A stretch of DNA of 64,000 bases, from positions 434,001 to 498,000 of the forward strand of contig NZ_WOBR01000010.1 in NCBI RefSeq assembly GCF_009727955.1, in the 5' to 3' direction. The notes under the pieces were generated by a model that had not been told where the DNA came from, did no database searches, and saw nothing but the letters and a program-made list of their open reading frames with translations. The translations under genes and the position numbers were made by a program. This document shows positions 27,213 through 36,439 of the stretch, one piece after another. How positions within the stretch are numbered: position 1 is the first letter of the stretch; the number at the start of each line of letters is the position of its first letter. This DNA is from Aliivibrio fischeri. GTDB taxonomy: Bacteria; Pseudomonadota; Gammaproteobacteria; Enterobacterales; Vibrionaceae.

Positions 27213-28301
27213 ATGAAAACCATTATTCACGTTGTCCAACATCTTTCGCCTGGCGGGCTAGAAAGTATGGTATTAGATATGTTGGAGTTTACAAGCCAAG
27301 AACATCGCATCGTTATTGTGAGCTTAGATGGCACCTATGATAAAACATTAGAGAATTGGCCAAGGTTACAACGTTATCAAGATCAAATTATATGTTTGGA
27401 TAAATCAGCAGGATTTTCTTTTAAAGTAATAAAACAACTGCTTAATTTATTTAAAACTTATAATGCTGCAGTCGTACATTCTCACCATATAGGACCATTA
27501 ATTTACGCAGGTATTGCAGCCAAACTAAATAAAAAAATAAACCACGTTCATACAGAACATGATGCATGGCATTTGAATGTAAGCAAACATCGTCGATTAC
27601 AACGATTTGCTCTTTCCTTGTCTCAACCTAAATTGGTTGCAGACGCCAGTTTTGTCAAAAAAGCACTTAACAACATTTTTAATAGCTACCCTATTTACAC
27701 AATAAAAAACGGCATAAACCCTTACAAATTCAGCATTGGTGATAAACAAAAAGCACGAAACACACTGAAAATTTCGTTGCCAGAACATTCCATTGTAATT
27801 GGTAATGCAGGACGATTAGAAACCGTTAAAGGGCAATTAAACTTAATTGAAGCATTTCGATTTTTAAACTCTAAATATCATTTATTACTTGCTGGTTCGG
27901 GCTCTCAAAAAGAACATTTAATGCAATTAGTTAAGCAATATCATTTAGAAAACAGAGTGCATTTTCTTGGGCATATCGACCATATGCCAACCTTTTACCA
28001 CGCACTAGACTTATTTTGTCTTCCTTCAAATAACGAAGGTTTTCCATTATCAACTCTTGAAGCTCAAGCTTGTGGGATCCCTTGTATTGCAAATGACGTA
28101 GGTGGCGTAAGTGAAACCTTATGCCCTAAATCCAGTATTTTAGTCAGCGATAATGCAGCTATAACTTTGTCTCAAGCCATTGAGTCTATGACCTATAAAG
28201 CTGGCCGATTCTCTTCACGAGATTTTATCTTAAAAAATAACCATGCCCAATCAATGGCAAGTGCTTATGAAAAGTTATATTTTGAAGGAGTAAATCTATG
28301 A
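27213..28301 (+). CDS. sypP: SypP, family 4 glycosyltransferase
   Basis: The 362-residue GT-B enzyme starts with a classic HVVQHLSPGGLESMVLDML glycine-rich loop. It has HVHTEHDAWH, IKNGINPYKF, GNAGRLETVKGQLNLIEA and the donor-site E-x7-E in NNEGFPLSTLEAQACGIPC. It is cytoplasmic and should extend the lipid-linked Syp unit. An AGGAG site (27202-27206) precedes the ATG. It is the first gene of the last sigma-54 transcript and its stop overlaps sypQ (ATGA). Confidence 0.92.
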   Translation: MKTIIHVVQHLSPGGLESMVLDMLEFTSQEHRIVIVSLDGTYDKTLENWPRLQRYQDQIICLDKSAGFSFKVIKQLLNLFKTYNAAVVHSHHIGPLIYAGIAAKLNKKINHVHTEHDAWHLNVSKHRRLQRFALSLSQPKLVADASFVKKALNNIFNSYPIYTIKNGINPYKFSIGDKQKARNTLKISLPEHSIVIGNAGRLETVKGQLNLIEAFRFLNSKYHLLLAGSGSQKEHLMQLVKQYHLENRVHFLGHIDHMPTFYHALDLFCLPSNNEGFPLSTLEAQACGIPCIANDVGGVSETLCPKSSILVSDNAAITLSQAIESMTYKAGRFSSRDFILKNNHAQSMASAYEKLYFEGVNL

Positions 28302-29485
28302 ATCTTTTTCTTATCATCATTACATCGTTCAGTATTTGTGCGGTGGTATATCACCACGCACTCTACCCAATATTGCTACGTTGGTTTGCGACTCGTCATC
28401 CAGTAAAGTCAATAAAACCAACCTGTAGGAATTTTGCTGAATCTAAACAAGATCGTACATTACCTTCAATAACCATGATCATTCCAGCTTATAACGAGTC
28501 TCAATGGATTGCAGAAAAGATTCGTAATTTATCCTGTTTAGATTATCCATCATCAAAATTAAAAATCATCATTGCATGTGACGGATGTACAGATGACACT
28601 GTTACGATCGCTTATAACACCATTCAAGAAGCGTTATGTGCAGATACCCATTTTGAGATTTTAGCTTTAGAACATAACCAGGGGAAAGTAGCGCTACTTA
28701 ATCAATTTATTCCTCAATATCAATCAAGTGACATCATTGCACTGAGCGATGTTTCTGCTCTACTTTCTTATGATGCATTATTAATTGCAGCCAAACATTT
28801 CGAGAACAAACATGTTGGGGTTGTTAATCCAACTTATCGCTTATTAACGCCCTCATCAGAAGGTGAAAAGAAATATTGGGAATATCAAACCAATATTAAA
28901 CAGCAAGAAGCAACATTAGGTTCAAGTTTAGGTTCTCATGGCGCTTTCTATCTATTTCGCTCTGAACTGTTTGTCCATTTAGAACCTGACACTATTAATG
29001 ACGATTTTATTTTACCTATGATGATAGTTAAGCAGGGTTATCAAGCAGTATACGACCCAACAATTCAAGCGTTAGAGCTCGAGCACGTTGTACAGGAAGA
29101 AGATTTTTCTCGAAGATTAAGAATTTCAGCAGGGAATGTACAACAATTATTGCGTCTTATTTCTTTATTTAACCCTAAATACAAAGGAACTGCCTTTACT
29201 TTCTTCTCAGGCAAAGGATTGAGAGCAATGATGCCATACTTCATGCTCACCGCCTATATTGGCTCCGCATGCCTTTTATCTAACCCATTATTTTTTATTG
29301 CATTTATTGGACAAACCATTGTCTATTGCATTGGCATCATTAGCCTGTTTTTCCCCACATTATTTTCAAATAAATATTGCCAAATTCTCGCTTATTTGGT
29401 TTCTGGACACATGGCAAATTTACTGGGTGGTCTAAATTACATCTTTAAAAAACCAACGACTCCATGGACCCGAGTTCAAAAATAA
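28298..29485 (+). CDS. sypQ: SypQ, membrane family 2 glycosyltransferase
   Basis: The 395-residue protein has an N-terminal membrane helix, then a GT-A family 2 catalytic domain: ITMIIPAYNESQWIAEKI, IIACDGCTDDT (nucleotide-sugar aspartates) and LSDVSALLSYDAL. These are followed by INDDFILPMMI and the RRLRISAGNVQQL motif, equivalent to the QxxRW region of processive enzymes. Two or three C-terminal helices follow (about 310-380). It is probably a repeat-unit transferase at the membrane; a processive synthase role is less likely because SypL and SypK are present. Confidence 0.9.
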   Translation: MNLFLIIITSFSICAVVYHHALYPILLRWFATRHPVKSIKPTCRNFAESKQDRTLPSITMIIPAYNESQWIAEKIRNLSCLDYPSSKLKIIIACDGCTDDTVTIAYNTIQEALCADTHFEILALEHNQGKVALLNQFIPQYQSSDIIALSDVSALLSYDALLIAAKHFENKHVGVVNPTYRLLTPSSEGEKKYWEYQTNIKQQEATLGSSLGSHGAFYLFRSELFVHLEPDTINDDFILPMMIVKQGYQAVYDPTIQALELEHVVQEEDFSRRLRISAGNVQQLLRLISLFNPKYKGTAFTFFSGKGLRAMMPYFMLTAYIGSACLLSNPLFFIAFIGQTIVYCIGIISLFFPTLFSNKYCQILAYLVSGHMANLLGGLNYIFKKPTTPWTRVQK

Positions 29486-29499
29486 CAGAGGATTTTATT

Positions 29500-30144
29500 A
29501 TGATAGATTCATATTACACAATGAACCAATCGACCATTAAAGCCAAACGTGCTTTCGATGTCTGTTTATCCATCATTGGATTGATGCTTACATTACCACT
29601 TTTTCCATTTATTGCTCTAGCCATTAAGTTAGATTCAAAAGGTCCTGTTTTTTACCGACAACTTCGAGTTGGAAAAGCCATGCCTGATAAAATTGATGTG
29701 TTTGAAATGATAAAATTTAGAAGCATGGTTCAGGATGCAGAAGTGGCGACTGGTGCTACCCTTGCGACAAAAGGAGACAGTAGAGTGACCACTGTTGGTC
29801 GCATATTACGTAAAACACGCCTAGATGAATTACCACAGTTTTTTAATGTGATAAATGGAGATATGTCCCTTGTGGGTCCAAGACCCGAACGCCCAACCTT
29901 TTATAATAAGTTAGAACGTGAAATCCCTTATTTTAGTGAAAGAACCTACGGTGTCCTTCCTGGTATTACAGGGCTAGCTCAAATCAACCAAGGTTATGAT
30001 ACGTGTATTGAAGATGTTCGTTCTAAAGTAGGATTCGACCATAGCTATGCTTTATCGTTGACCTCAATCTCTGGATGGATTAAATCTGATCTTTATATTC
30101 TTCTAATGACAATTAAAGTAATGATATTTGCTCGTGGTCAATAA
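29500..30144 (+). CDS. sypR: SypR, initiating undecaprenyl-phosphate sugar transferase
   Basis: The 214-residue bacterial sugar transferase (PF02397 type) has the standard features in order: KRAFDVCLSIIGLMLTLPLF membrane re-entrant helix, KGPVFYRQLRVGK, FEMIKFRSM, RKTRLDELPQFFNVINGDMS, LVGPRPERP and LPGITGLAQ. It places the first sugar phosphate on undecaprenyl phosphate to start the Syp unit. The ATG at 29500 follows AGAGGA at good spacing; an in-frame ATG at 29464 lies inside sypQ without a ribosome site. Last gene of the syp cluster. Confidence 0.92.
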   Translation: MIDSYYTMNQSTIKAKRAFDVCLSIIGLMLTLPLFPFIALAIKLDSKGPVFYRQLRVGKAMPDKIDVFEMIKFRSMVQDAEVATGATLATKGDSRVTTVGRILRKTRLDELPQFFNVINGDMSLVGPRPERPTFYNKLEREIPYFSERTYGVLPGITGLAQINQGYDTCIEDVRSKVGFDHSYALSLTSISGWIKSDLYILLMTIKVMIFARGQ

Positions 30145-30184
30145 AAGTCAGTTTCTATTTGAAATTTATATATAAATCACCTTT

Positions 30185-30231
30185 AACCATTAAAATTTCA
30201 TGGGTATCCTTTGTTGTCATTTAATGGTTTT
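30185..30231 (+). terminator. Possible terminator after sypR
   Basis: A 10-bp AT-rich stem (AACCATTAAA / TTTAATGGTT) with a long 25-base loop is followed by TTTT. Weak by stability, but the only hairpin between sypR and the next gene. Confidence 0.35.
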
Positions 30232-30361
30232 AAGCTTGCTAACTAATTAATTTATAAATAGACTCGTCTAGCAGTTATCAAAATTAAGACAATTAATGAA
30301 TAGAATAAACTGCTACTATCTAACTAATAGCAATCAACTATTGGGAATATGGATACCTGAT

Positions 30362-32254
30362 ATGCAAAAAACATTGACGTCTGCCATCGACATTCCAGAG
30401 CAAATGCAAAACGACTGGCAAAATATGCTCGATATTTTATCGAATGTAATTAATGTACCAGCGGCATTAATTATGCGTATTTATGATAACGACATTAAAG
30501 TTTTTTCATCCAGTTCATCCACAGAAACCCCTTACATTAAAGGGGCAACAGAAAAACTCAATCAAGGCTTATATTGCGAAACCGTCATCAAAGAAAGACA
30601 GGAACTTACTGTCTTCAATGCGTTAGTTGACCCTGAATGGAACAATAACCCCGATCTAAAGCAAAACATGATTGCATATTGCGGGTTACCTTTATATTGG
30701 CCAGACAACACGCCTTTTGGCACCCTATGTATCTTAGATAAAAAAGAAAATCACTTCTCTCCGGCTTATCAAAAATTGATGAAAACCTATCAACATTCGA
30801 TTGAAGCTCAACTTAACACCTTATATCAACATGCAGATCTTCTTTATCGCCACAAAGAACTGCAAGCGGAAGTCGCGAGAACAACTCAACATCTAAATGA
30901 AATTAACATCAAATTATCCAATGAAATAGACTGCCGACGAGCCGCTGAACAAAAAGTTGAATACCATAAGAATCATGATGTTAATACTGGTTTTCTCAAC
31001 CCTACAGCCATTCACCGACATGTAGATAATCTGATTAAAAACGAAACCAAATTTGTTCTTCTTCATGTTCATTTTGCCAACAGTCGAAAAATTCAGCAAG
31101 AGTATGGCTATCAGGCTTTTGATTCTTTATTAATAGAATACCGCTCAAAATTAACCAAAATTACTGATACTTCAGTAACTGGTCGCTTAGGCTCATCTGA
31201 TATTTTACTGATTATTCAGACTGATAAAGAGAAGCTACCGCAACTTTGCCAACACTTATCAGAAATAGGTCAAGCAAACTACACAGCAAATGAGCAGTCT
31301 CTTCATTTACAAACTTATGTTGGTGCCGTGCATTCTAAAGAGGGAATTTCTCGTTCAGACCTACTTCAATTTGCTTATGATACCGTAGTGAAATGTCAGA
31401 GTTTAGGTAAAACCTTTACAATCGCTGATGTATCACTACCAACACAATCAACATTATCTGAGCATAAAATTGAACGCTATCTACTTGAAGCTGTTCGTAA
31501 TCATGACTTGTTCTTAAATTATCAACCTAAAGTATGCCCAGTAAATAAAAAATGGATTGGTTGTGAGGCATTATTGCGTTGGAATCACCCACACTTAGGC
31601 GCCATTGCGAATGATGTATTAATACAACTCGCAGAACGAAATGGACTCATTTACGAACTAGGAAACTTTGCACTTCGTAACGCTATCCAACAAGCTTCAG
31701 AATGGATTCTACACTCACCAAACTTTGTTATGGCTGTGAATATTTCAGCTGTCCAATTGAAAGATCCTCATTTTGTTACTCATATAAAACAATTACTTAA
31801 TCTATATCAATTGCCAGCCCGCAATCTTGAATTAGAAGTAACAGAAAGTGGTTTAATTTCAGATGAACCGCTAGCCATTGCGACACTAAGTCAGCTAAAT
31901 AATATGGGGATATCTATTGCGTTAGATGATTTTGGTACTGGCTATGCTTCATTCCAGTATCTTAAAAAATACCCATTTAGCTCATTAAAAATCGATAAAA
32001 GCTTTATCGCAAATATTGAGAAAAACGCAGACGATCAAAATATTGTGTGCGCAATGATCAACATCGCTAAAAAACTTCAACTAAAAGTGGTTGTAGAAGG
32101 CGTTGAGAATCAAAATCAAGAAGCATTTGTTGTTAAAGAAGGCATAGACCTAATTCAAGGCTATCTCTATTCAAAACCAATTTCAGCAACTGATTTTGAA
32201 GAAGGGTTATTTAATCAATCTTCGATTGGTACGCCTTATTTCCAATTTGTGTAA
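30362..32254 (+). CDS. GAF / degenerate GGDEF / EAL protein, probable c-di-GMP phosphodiesterase
   Basis: From this ATG the protein is 630 residues. A GAF domain (about 20-160) contains VPAALIMRIYDNDI and FGTLCILDKK; a coiled coil and a GGDEF-like domain follow (about 205-355). The signature is GSSDI in the context RLGSSDILLI, so cyclase activity is not expected. The EAL domain (about 370-625) keeps CEALLRW, NISAVQL, ELEVTESG, LDDFGTGYAS, LKIDKSFI, VVEGVEN and IQGYLYSKPI, so phosphodiesterase activity is likely. An in-frame ATG at 30296 would add 22 residues; neither start has a strong ribosome site. Position just after sypR suggests a link to biofilm control. Confidence 0.88.
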   Translation: MQKTLTSAIDIPEQMQNDWQNMLDILSNVINVPAALIMRIYDNDIKVFSSSSSTETPYIKGATEKLNQGLYCETVIKERQELTVFNALVDPEWNNNPDLKQNMIAYCGLPLYWPDNTPFGTLCILDKKENHFSPAYQKLMKTYQHSIEAQLNTLYQHADLLYRHKELQAEVARTTQHLNEINIKLSNEIDCRRAAEQKVEYHKNHDVNTGFLNPTAIHRHVDNLIKNETKFVLLHVHFANSRKIQQEYGYQAFDSLLIEYRSKLTKITDTSVTGRLGSSDILLIIQTDKEKLPQLCQHLSEIGQANYTANEQSLHLQTYVGAVHSKEGISRSDLLQFAYDTVVKCQSLGKTFTIADVSLPTQSTLSEHKIERYLLEAVRNHDLFLNYQPKVCPVNKKWIGCEALLRWNHPHLGAIANDVLIQLAERNGLIYELGNFALRNAIQQASEWILHSPNFVMAVNISAVQLKDPHFVTHIKQLLNLYQLPARNLELEVTESGLISDEPLAIATLSQLNNMGISIALDDFGTGYASFQYLKKYPFSSLKIDKSFIANIEKNADDQNIVCAMINIAKKLQLKVVVEGVENQNQEAFVVKEGIDLIQGYLYSKPISATDFEEGLFNQSSIGTPYFQFV

Positions 32255-32326
32255 TTGAACCTTTGAAATATCATTATAAGAATAAGCAAAAAGTCTGATA
32301 CTCTTGCTAACAAATATCATAATAAA

Positions 32327-32890
32327 ATGAACCCAGTCAGCATGAATATTCAAAAAATAGAGCAAGAAGTACAACAATGGTTAGAAGATGTGGTTATAGG
32401 CCTAAACCTTTGCCCTTTCGCAGCAAAACCAAACCGTAATAAACAAATCAAAATTTTTGTATCAGAAGCGACGACAGAAGAAGTACTGCTTGAAGATATA
32501 CTTCAAGAGTTGATGAATTTAGATTCAAAAACAGCTGAAGAGTTAGAAACAACACTCGTTGCAATTCCTAATATGCTGCAAGATTTTATGGATTATAATT
32601 TCTTCTTAGATTGGGTTGATGCTCTTATCAAACAACAAGAGTGGGAAGGCATTTACCAAATCGCCACTTTCCACCCTGATTACTGCTTTGGCGGTGCTGA
32701 ACCTGAAGATGATGAAAATCTAACCAATCGTTCTCCATATCCTGTGCTTCACCTTATCCGCGAAGAGAGCATGGAAAAGGTACTAAAACACTACCCTAAC
32801 CCTGAAGCTATCCCAGATACAAACATTGCACGGGTTGAGGCGTTAACCTTAGAAGAGCGCCGTAAACTATTCCCTTACTTGTTCGTATAA
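32327..32890 (+). CDS. DUF1415 family protein
   Basis: The 187-residue cytoplasmic protein belongs to DUF1415: an early VQQWLEDVVIGLNLCPFA, ending in ERRKLFPYL, with conserved IATFHPDYCFGGAEPEDDEN and NRSPYPVLHLIREES. The family is widespread in gammaproteobacteria and its function is unknown; conserved Cys and His residues hint at metal or redox chemistry. An alternative in-frame ATG lies at 32342. It is followed 40 bases later by a glutaredoxin-like gene on the same strand, probably an operon. Confidence 0.85.
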   Translation: MNPVSMNIQKIEQEVQQWLEDVVIGLNLCPFAAKPNRNKQIKIFVSEATTEEVLLEDILQELMNLDSKTAEELETTLVAIPNMLQDFMDYNFFLDWVDALIKQQEWEGIYQIATFHPDYCFGGAEPEDDENLTNRSPYPVLHLIREESMEKVLKHYPNPEAIPDTNIARVEALTLEERRKLFPYLFV

Positions 32891-32930
32891 GATAGGCTAG
32901 CAGCCATTAATACATAATTGAGAGAAACCG

Positions 32931-33158
32931 ATGAAACGAGTTGTTTTATATGTTGCAGACAAATGCCCTCACTGCAAAGAAGCACAACGCTACCTTGATT
33001 CTAAAGGCATTAAATATCGTTTAACTAACGCAAAAATGCAGCGTGGTCGTAAAGAGCTAGAAGCCATTGGTGCTCGCTCTGTACCGGTATTAAAAATCGG
33101 CGATCAAATGATGGCAGGTTGGAATCAAAAGAATTTCGATAAGATGTATAATAGTTAA
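32931..33158 (+). CDS. Glutaredoxin-family protein
   Basis: A compact 75-residue thioredoxin-fold protein with a dithiol redox site CPHC at residues 12-15, the cis-proline segment RSVPVLKIGDQ and a C-terminal GWNQKNFDKM. It is cytoplasmic with no signal peptide. It likely reduces disulfides or mixed disulfides using glutathione or a reductase; the protein substrate is unknown. GAGAG precedes the ATG, and a strong terminator follows three bases after the stop. Confidence 0.88.
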   Translation: MKRVVLYVADKCPHCKEAQRYLDSKGIKYRLTNAKMQRGRKELEAIGARSVPVLKIGDQMMAGWNQKNFDKMYNS

Positions 33159-33160
33159 TT

Positions 33161-33193
33161 AAAAATGGAGCTTATTTAAAGCTCCATTTTTAC
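33161..33193. terminator. Intrinsic terminator after glutaredoxin gene
   Basis: A perfect 13-bp stem (AAAAATGGAGCTT / AAGCTCCATTTTT) with a five-base loop; T-rich on the right and A-rich on the left, so it can act in both directions between convergent genes. Confidence 0.9.
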
Positions 33194-33259
33194 ATAATTG
33201 TAAATGTTAAAAAAACAATCAACAAGAAAATAGTATTTTAATAAAATAATTAATTTATA

Positions 33260-33631
33260 TTAATCAATAGTCACGCTATCTACATAAATAATATAATTAT
33301 CTTCTTTATTTACTTCACCTTTGATCGTCACTTTATCGTTTGGTTTAACTTGTAAACCAGACATTTTATCACCATCAATTTTTACATTTAAAGAGCCTGT
33401 ATTATCTTTAAATACATAGACTTCCTTTCCTAAAGGCTCGATTAAGTACCCCGTTAATAGGATCGGTGTATCATCAATGACGGCGCTGGCATTTAATACT
33501 GATTCTACGCTATTTATTCCATCAACAGGTTTAGAAAATTCATCCTGATAATTAGCGGTTTGCTCATTAGCCAATGCAAGCGTTGATGAACAAGCTAATA
33601 TTAGAGTAAATAACAAATGTCTTTTTTTCAT
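33260..33631 (-). CDS. Periplasmic BOF (YgiW/YdeI-type OB-fold) protein
   Basis: The 123-residue protein has a Sec signal peptide (MKKRHLLFTLILACSSTLALA) and one OB-fold domain of the bacterial YgiW/YdeI family: TPILLTGYLIEPLGKEVYVFKDNTG, VKIDGDKM, NDKVTIKGEVNKE. Relatives are small periplasmic stress proteins; the ligand is not established. The start at 33631 is preferred because AAGG lies upstream and the signal peptide then begins MKK; a longer in-frame reading adds 12 residues without a ribosome site. Confidence 0.85.
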   Translation of the reverse strand: MKKRHLLFTLILACSSTLALANEQTANYQDEFSKPVDGINSVESVLNASAVIDDTPILLTGYLIEPLGKEVYVFKDNTGSLNVKIDGDKMSGLQVKPNDKVTIKGEVNKEDNYIIYVDSVTID

Positions 33632-33978
33632 AAATAAAACCTTAACTGTTATTATATGAAAAACCACATTAACATTTGTAACTTAATTTAATTACGATAA
33701 AAATAAGTTATAAATATATAGTAGTTTTAATCAATTCCATTTAGAGACTACGCCTAGTTTTTAATTATATCAAGACTTATATTTGCTTTTATATTTCGAT
33801 TAAAAACATTGTTATAACCTATAAAGAAACAGTAATTAACCCACTGATTAACATCGTGTATATTGCATTTTCAGTAATGTAAAGTTTCATCCAAAAAAGT
33901 AAAATATAAACATAAATAAAAAGCAGGCTTTAATATAATTAAAACCTGCATAAAAACTAAAATAATAACTTAAAAGAT
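33632..33978. other. Gene-free AT-rich spacer
   Basis: No reading frame or RNA gene is supported here. It should hold the promoter of the BOF-protein gene (minus strand) on its left and contains the terminator of the ABC permease gene at its right end. The composition is strongly AT-rich. Confidence 0.6.
33914..33949 (-). terminator. Terminator of the ybbP-like permease gene
   Basis: On the minus strand, GCAGG...CCTGC with an inner ATTAAA/TTTAAT-type stem and one mismatch is followed by TTTTTATTT. It lies about 30 bases after the permease stop. Confidence 0.75.
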
Positions 33979-36438
33979 CTACTTTAACGGTTTTAGTAAC
34001 TGCTTTATCACACTCACCAAACTCATAAAAACAATCATCATTGCAATTAAGGGAAGTACAAACCACATACTGATATGAAGTGTCGGCTCTAATTTAAAGC
34101 CCCATTTCACTAAACTGAATACAATCGCCTCTGCTCCCATCACCGCCACAAACCCCGCAGCCAATGCCATGACACCGTATTCACTCCACAACGTATTGCT
34201 GATGCGCTGACGACTAGCCCCAAGAGTACGATAAAGGGTGATTTCACGCTGACGCTGATACAAACTCAAACGAAGTAATGTGAATATCAATAAAATACCA
34301 CTCACCACACCTAGTCCTGCCAATACCGTTAATGACCACGTAATTTGAGCTAGCATAATTTGGATCTTTCCCCCCATGGTTCTAAAATCCAATAAGCTCA
34401 CCGTTGGATAATCACGAGCCAGTTGATTCAATAACGTATTTTCATCATCATTTACTTTAAAGCTCACTAACCATGTCGCTGGCAAGTCAGCAATCACATC
34501 GGGTGTGAAAATAAAATAAAAGTTCGGCTTCATGCTCTGCCAATCAACAATTCGAATCGAATTAACCACTGCCGTAAATGGTTGACTATTTACCGAGAAA
34601 CTCAATGTATCACCAATCTTAATATTTAAATCATTCGCGACATCTTGCTCAACAGACACCCCATTTTCGCTTGTCCATGCACCTTCAGTGACCTGATTAT
34701 GAACGGGCAACGCATTACGCCAAGTAAAATTAATTTCACGACGTAGCGCATCTGAGCCTTGTCCTTCACCTTTCATTTTTTCTCTGGTACTTTCGCCATT
34801 AATTTCTGTTAAGCGTCCACGAACAATAGGATAACCTTCTGAGCGATCCAATTTTTCATTGTCCAATGCTTGTAAGTACTCTTGCTGCTCATACGGGGCA
34901 ATATTCATCGCAAACACATTAGGGGCATCCGGCGGTAAGGTTTGTTGCCAATCTCCTAATAAATCAGTTCTCACTAGCCAAATTACCGCAACTAACATTA
35001 AAGAGCCTGATAGTGCAGCCAATTGCATCATGCTGTTTTTTGGAGAACGCTTAATCCGACTCAATGCTAATGTCATTGCCGCGCCCCATTTAATCTGCCC
35101 AAACAGGTGCACTAAACCGTAACTAATGCCGGCAAGCAAAATAAACAGTATGACTAGGCCAACTGATACCATCCAAACTAGGCTGTTATTGCCATACATA
35201 AATAAAAAAGCAATGATGGGCACAGCAATAAGCCACCATCCTTTTTTTGAAGAAGTGTTTATTTGAGATTGCAAAACGGTAATCGCCGGCGTATCCAAAA
35301 GACGAATTAATGGAATACCCAGAGCTGGTAAACCAATGAATAACGCAACAATAGAACCAAACAAAAAAGGTTGCCAGCCATAACTTGGTAAGTCTTCGGG
35401 CAGAATATCCGTTAAAGGAATACGCAATAACAATTCAAGCCCTAACCCGATTAACGACCCGACAATCACACCCGTAACAAACATCAACCCCACTTGACTG
35501 AATAACCAACGCTTCAGCCACGCTTTGCTTGCTCCCATACTTTTTAGCATAGCAACAGTATTTGCACGACTGGTTGCATAATGCTGACAAGTTAATACCA
35601 AGGTAACCGATGCCATTAAGATCACCATCAAAATAGTCAATGATAAATACTGCTTTGCTTTTTGCATTAAATCAGCAGTTCGACCTTGTGTTTCTTCACT
35701 TATCCAACTTTCCCCAGGTTGCAGTTCATACTCACTTTGAAGCAATGAGATCGCATTATCATCCCCTTTAAATAACGTTCGATATTGCACTCGACTGCCC
35801 AGCTGAATGGCACCAGTTTTATCTAAATCAGATTGATGAATAAATACACTTGGCATGGTGCGAAATGGATTAAACGCCAACTCAGGCTCTGATTCAATCA
35901 CACCAGAAATCGGCAATTCTGCATCGCCAATGGCAATCACATCACCGATATTTAATTCGAGTAAAGATAAAAGACGATCCGCAACCCAGACTTCTCCTTG
36001 GTTCACTTGTGTATATTGTTCATTATTTGCACCATGCAATAATAACTCACCACGAAGTGGATAATTACTTTCAACAGACTTTACACTCACCAATTGCATT
36101 CCAGTATCACTGAATGCCATGGTTTGGAAGCGAACTTGAGAAGAAATAACTAAATCATGCTCATCAGCACGTTGTAGAATGGAGCCGGGTGTTGGATTTG
36201 CTGAACGAAAAACCAAATCTGCAGCCATCATAGAGCGACCTTGATCTGTCATGACTTTTTCCACTCGAATAGCCAAAGCAGATAACGCCACTACACATGC
36301 AACAATCAAGGTGAGTGCTGCCATTACGGGCCATAATTGTCCCTGCCAAATCTCACGCCAACTCCACCGCAATATCATTCGACTTCCAGAGGAAGGGGAG
36401 TTATCTGAAGAGATTGATGTTAATGATTTCTCATTCAT
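33979..36438 (-). CDS. ybbP: YbbP-like FtsX-family ABC transporter permease
   Basis: The 819-residue membrane protein has an N-terminal helix (WPVMAALTLIVACVVALSAL), a large periplasmic region, central helices (about 265-440), a second periplasmic domain and three C-terminal helices in an FtsX block (SLTVLAGLGVVSGILLIFTL, REITLYRTLGASRQRI). This is the duplicated FtsX arrangement of YbbP, the permease of a MacB-type ABC system thought to act on envelope lipids or lipoproteins. One base separates it from the ATPase gene upstream. The locus order with divergent tesA matches E. coli ybbP-ybbA/tesA. Confidence 0.9.
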   Translation of the reverse strand: MNEKSLTSISSDNSPSSGSRMILRWSWREIWQGQLWPVMAALTLIVACVVALSALAIRVEKVMTDQGRSMMAADLVFRSANPTPGSILQRADEHDLVISSQVRFQTMAFSDTGMQLVSVKSVESNYPLRGELLLHGANNEQYTQVNQGEVWVADRLLSLLELNIGDVIAIGDAELPISGVIESEPELAFNPFRTMPSVFIHQSDLDKTGAIQLGSRVQYRTLFKGDDNAISLLQSEYELQPGESWISEETQGRTADLMQKAKQYLSLTILMVILMASVTLVLTCQHYATSRANTVAMLKSMGASKAWLKRWLFSQVGLMFVTGVIVGSLIGLGLELLLRIPLTDILPEDLPSYGWQPFLFGSIVALFIGLPALGIPLIRLLDTPAITVLQSQINTSSKKGWWLIAVPIIAFLFMYGNNSLVWMVSVGLVILFILLAGISYGLVHLFGQIKWGAAMTLALSRIKRSPKNSMMQLAALSGSLMLVAVIWLVRTDLLGDWQQTLPPDAPNVFAMNIAPYEQQEYLQALDNEKLDRSEGYPIVRGRLTEINGESTREKMKGEGQGSDALRREINFTWRNALPVHNQVTEGAWTSENGVSVEQDVANDLNIKIGDTLSFSVNSQPFTAVVNSIRIVDWQSMKPNFYFIFTPDVIADLPATWLVSFKVNDDENTLLNQLARDYPTVSLLDFRTMGGKIQIMLAQITWSLTVLAGLGVVSGILLIFTLLRLSLYQRQREITLYRTLGASRQRISNTLWSEYGVMALAAGFVAVMGAEAIVFSLVKWGFKLEPTLHISMWFVLPLIAMMIVFMSLVSVIKQLLKPLK

Positions 36439-36439
36439 T

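Noticed and set aside
27140-27340. 66-residue plus-strand frame across the sypP promoter
   Set aside because: It runs through the sigma-54 promoter and the start of sypP in another frame; composition is unlike a protein.
30225-30240. Possible sigma-54 promoter (TGGTTTTAAGCTTGC) before the EAL gene
   Set aside because: Spacing fits, but the -24 lacks CAC and there is no SypG element upstream; it also overlaps the arm of the weak terminator hairpin.
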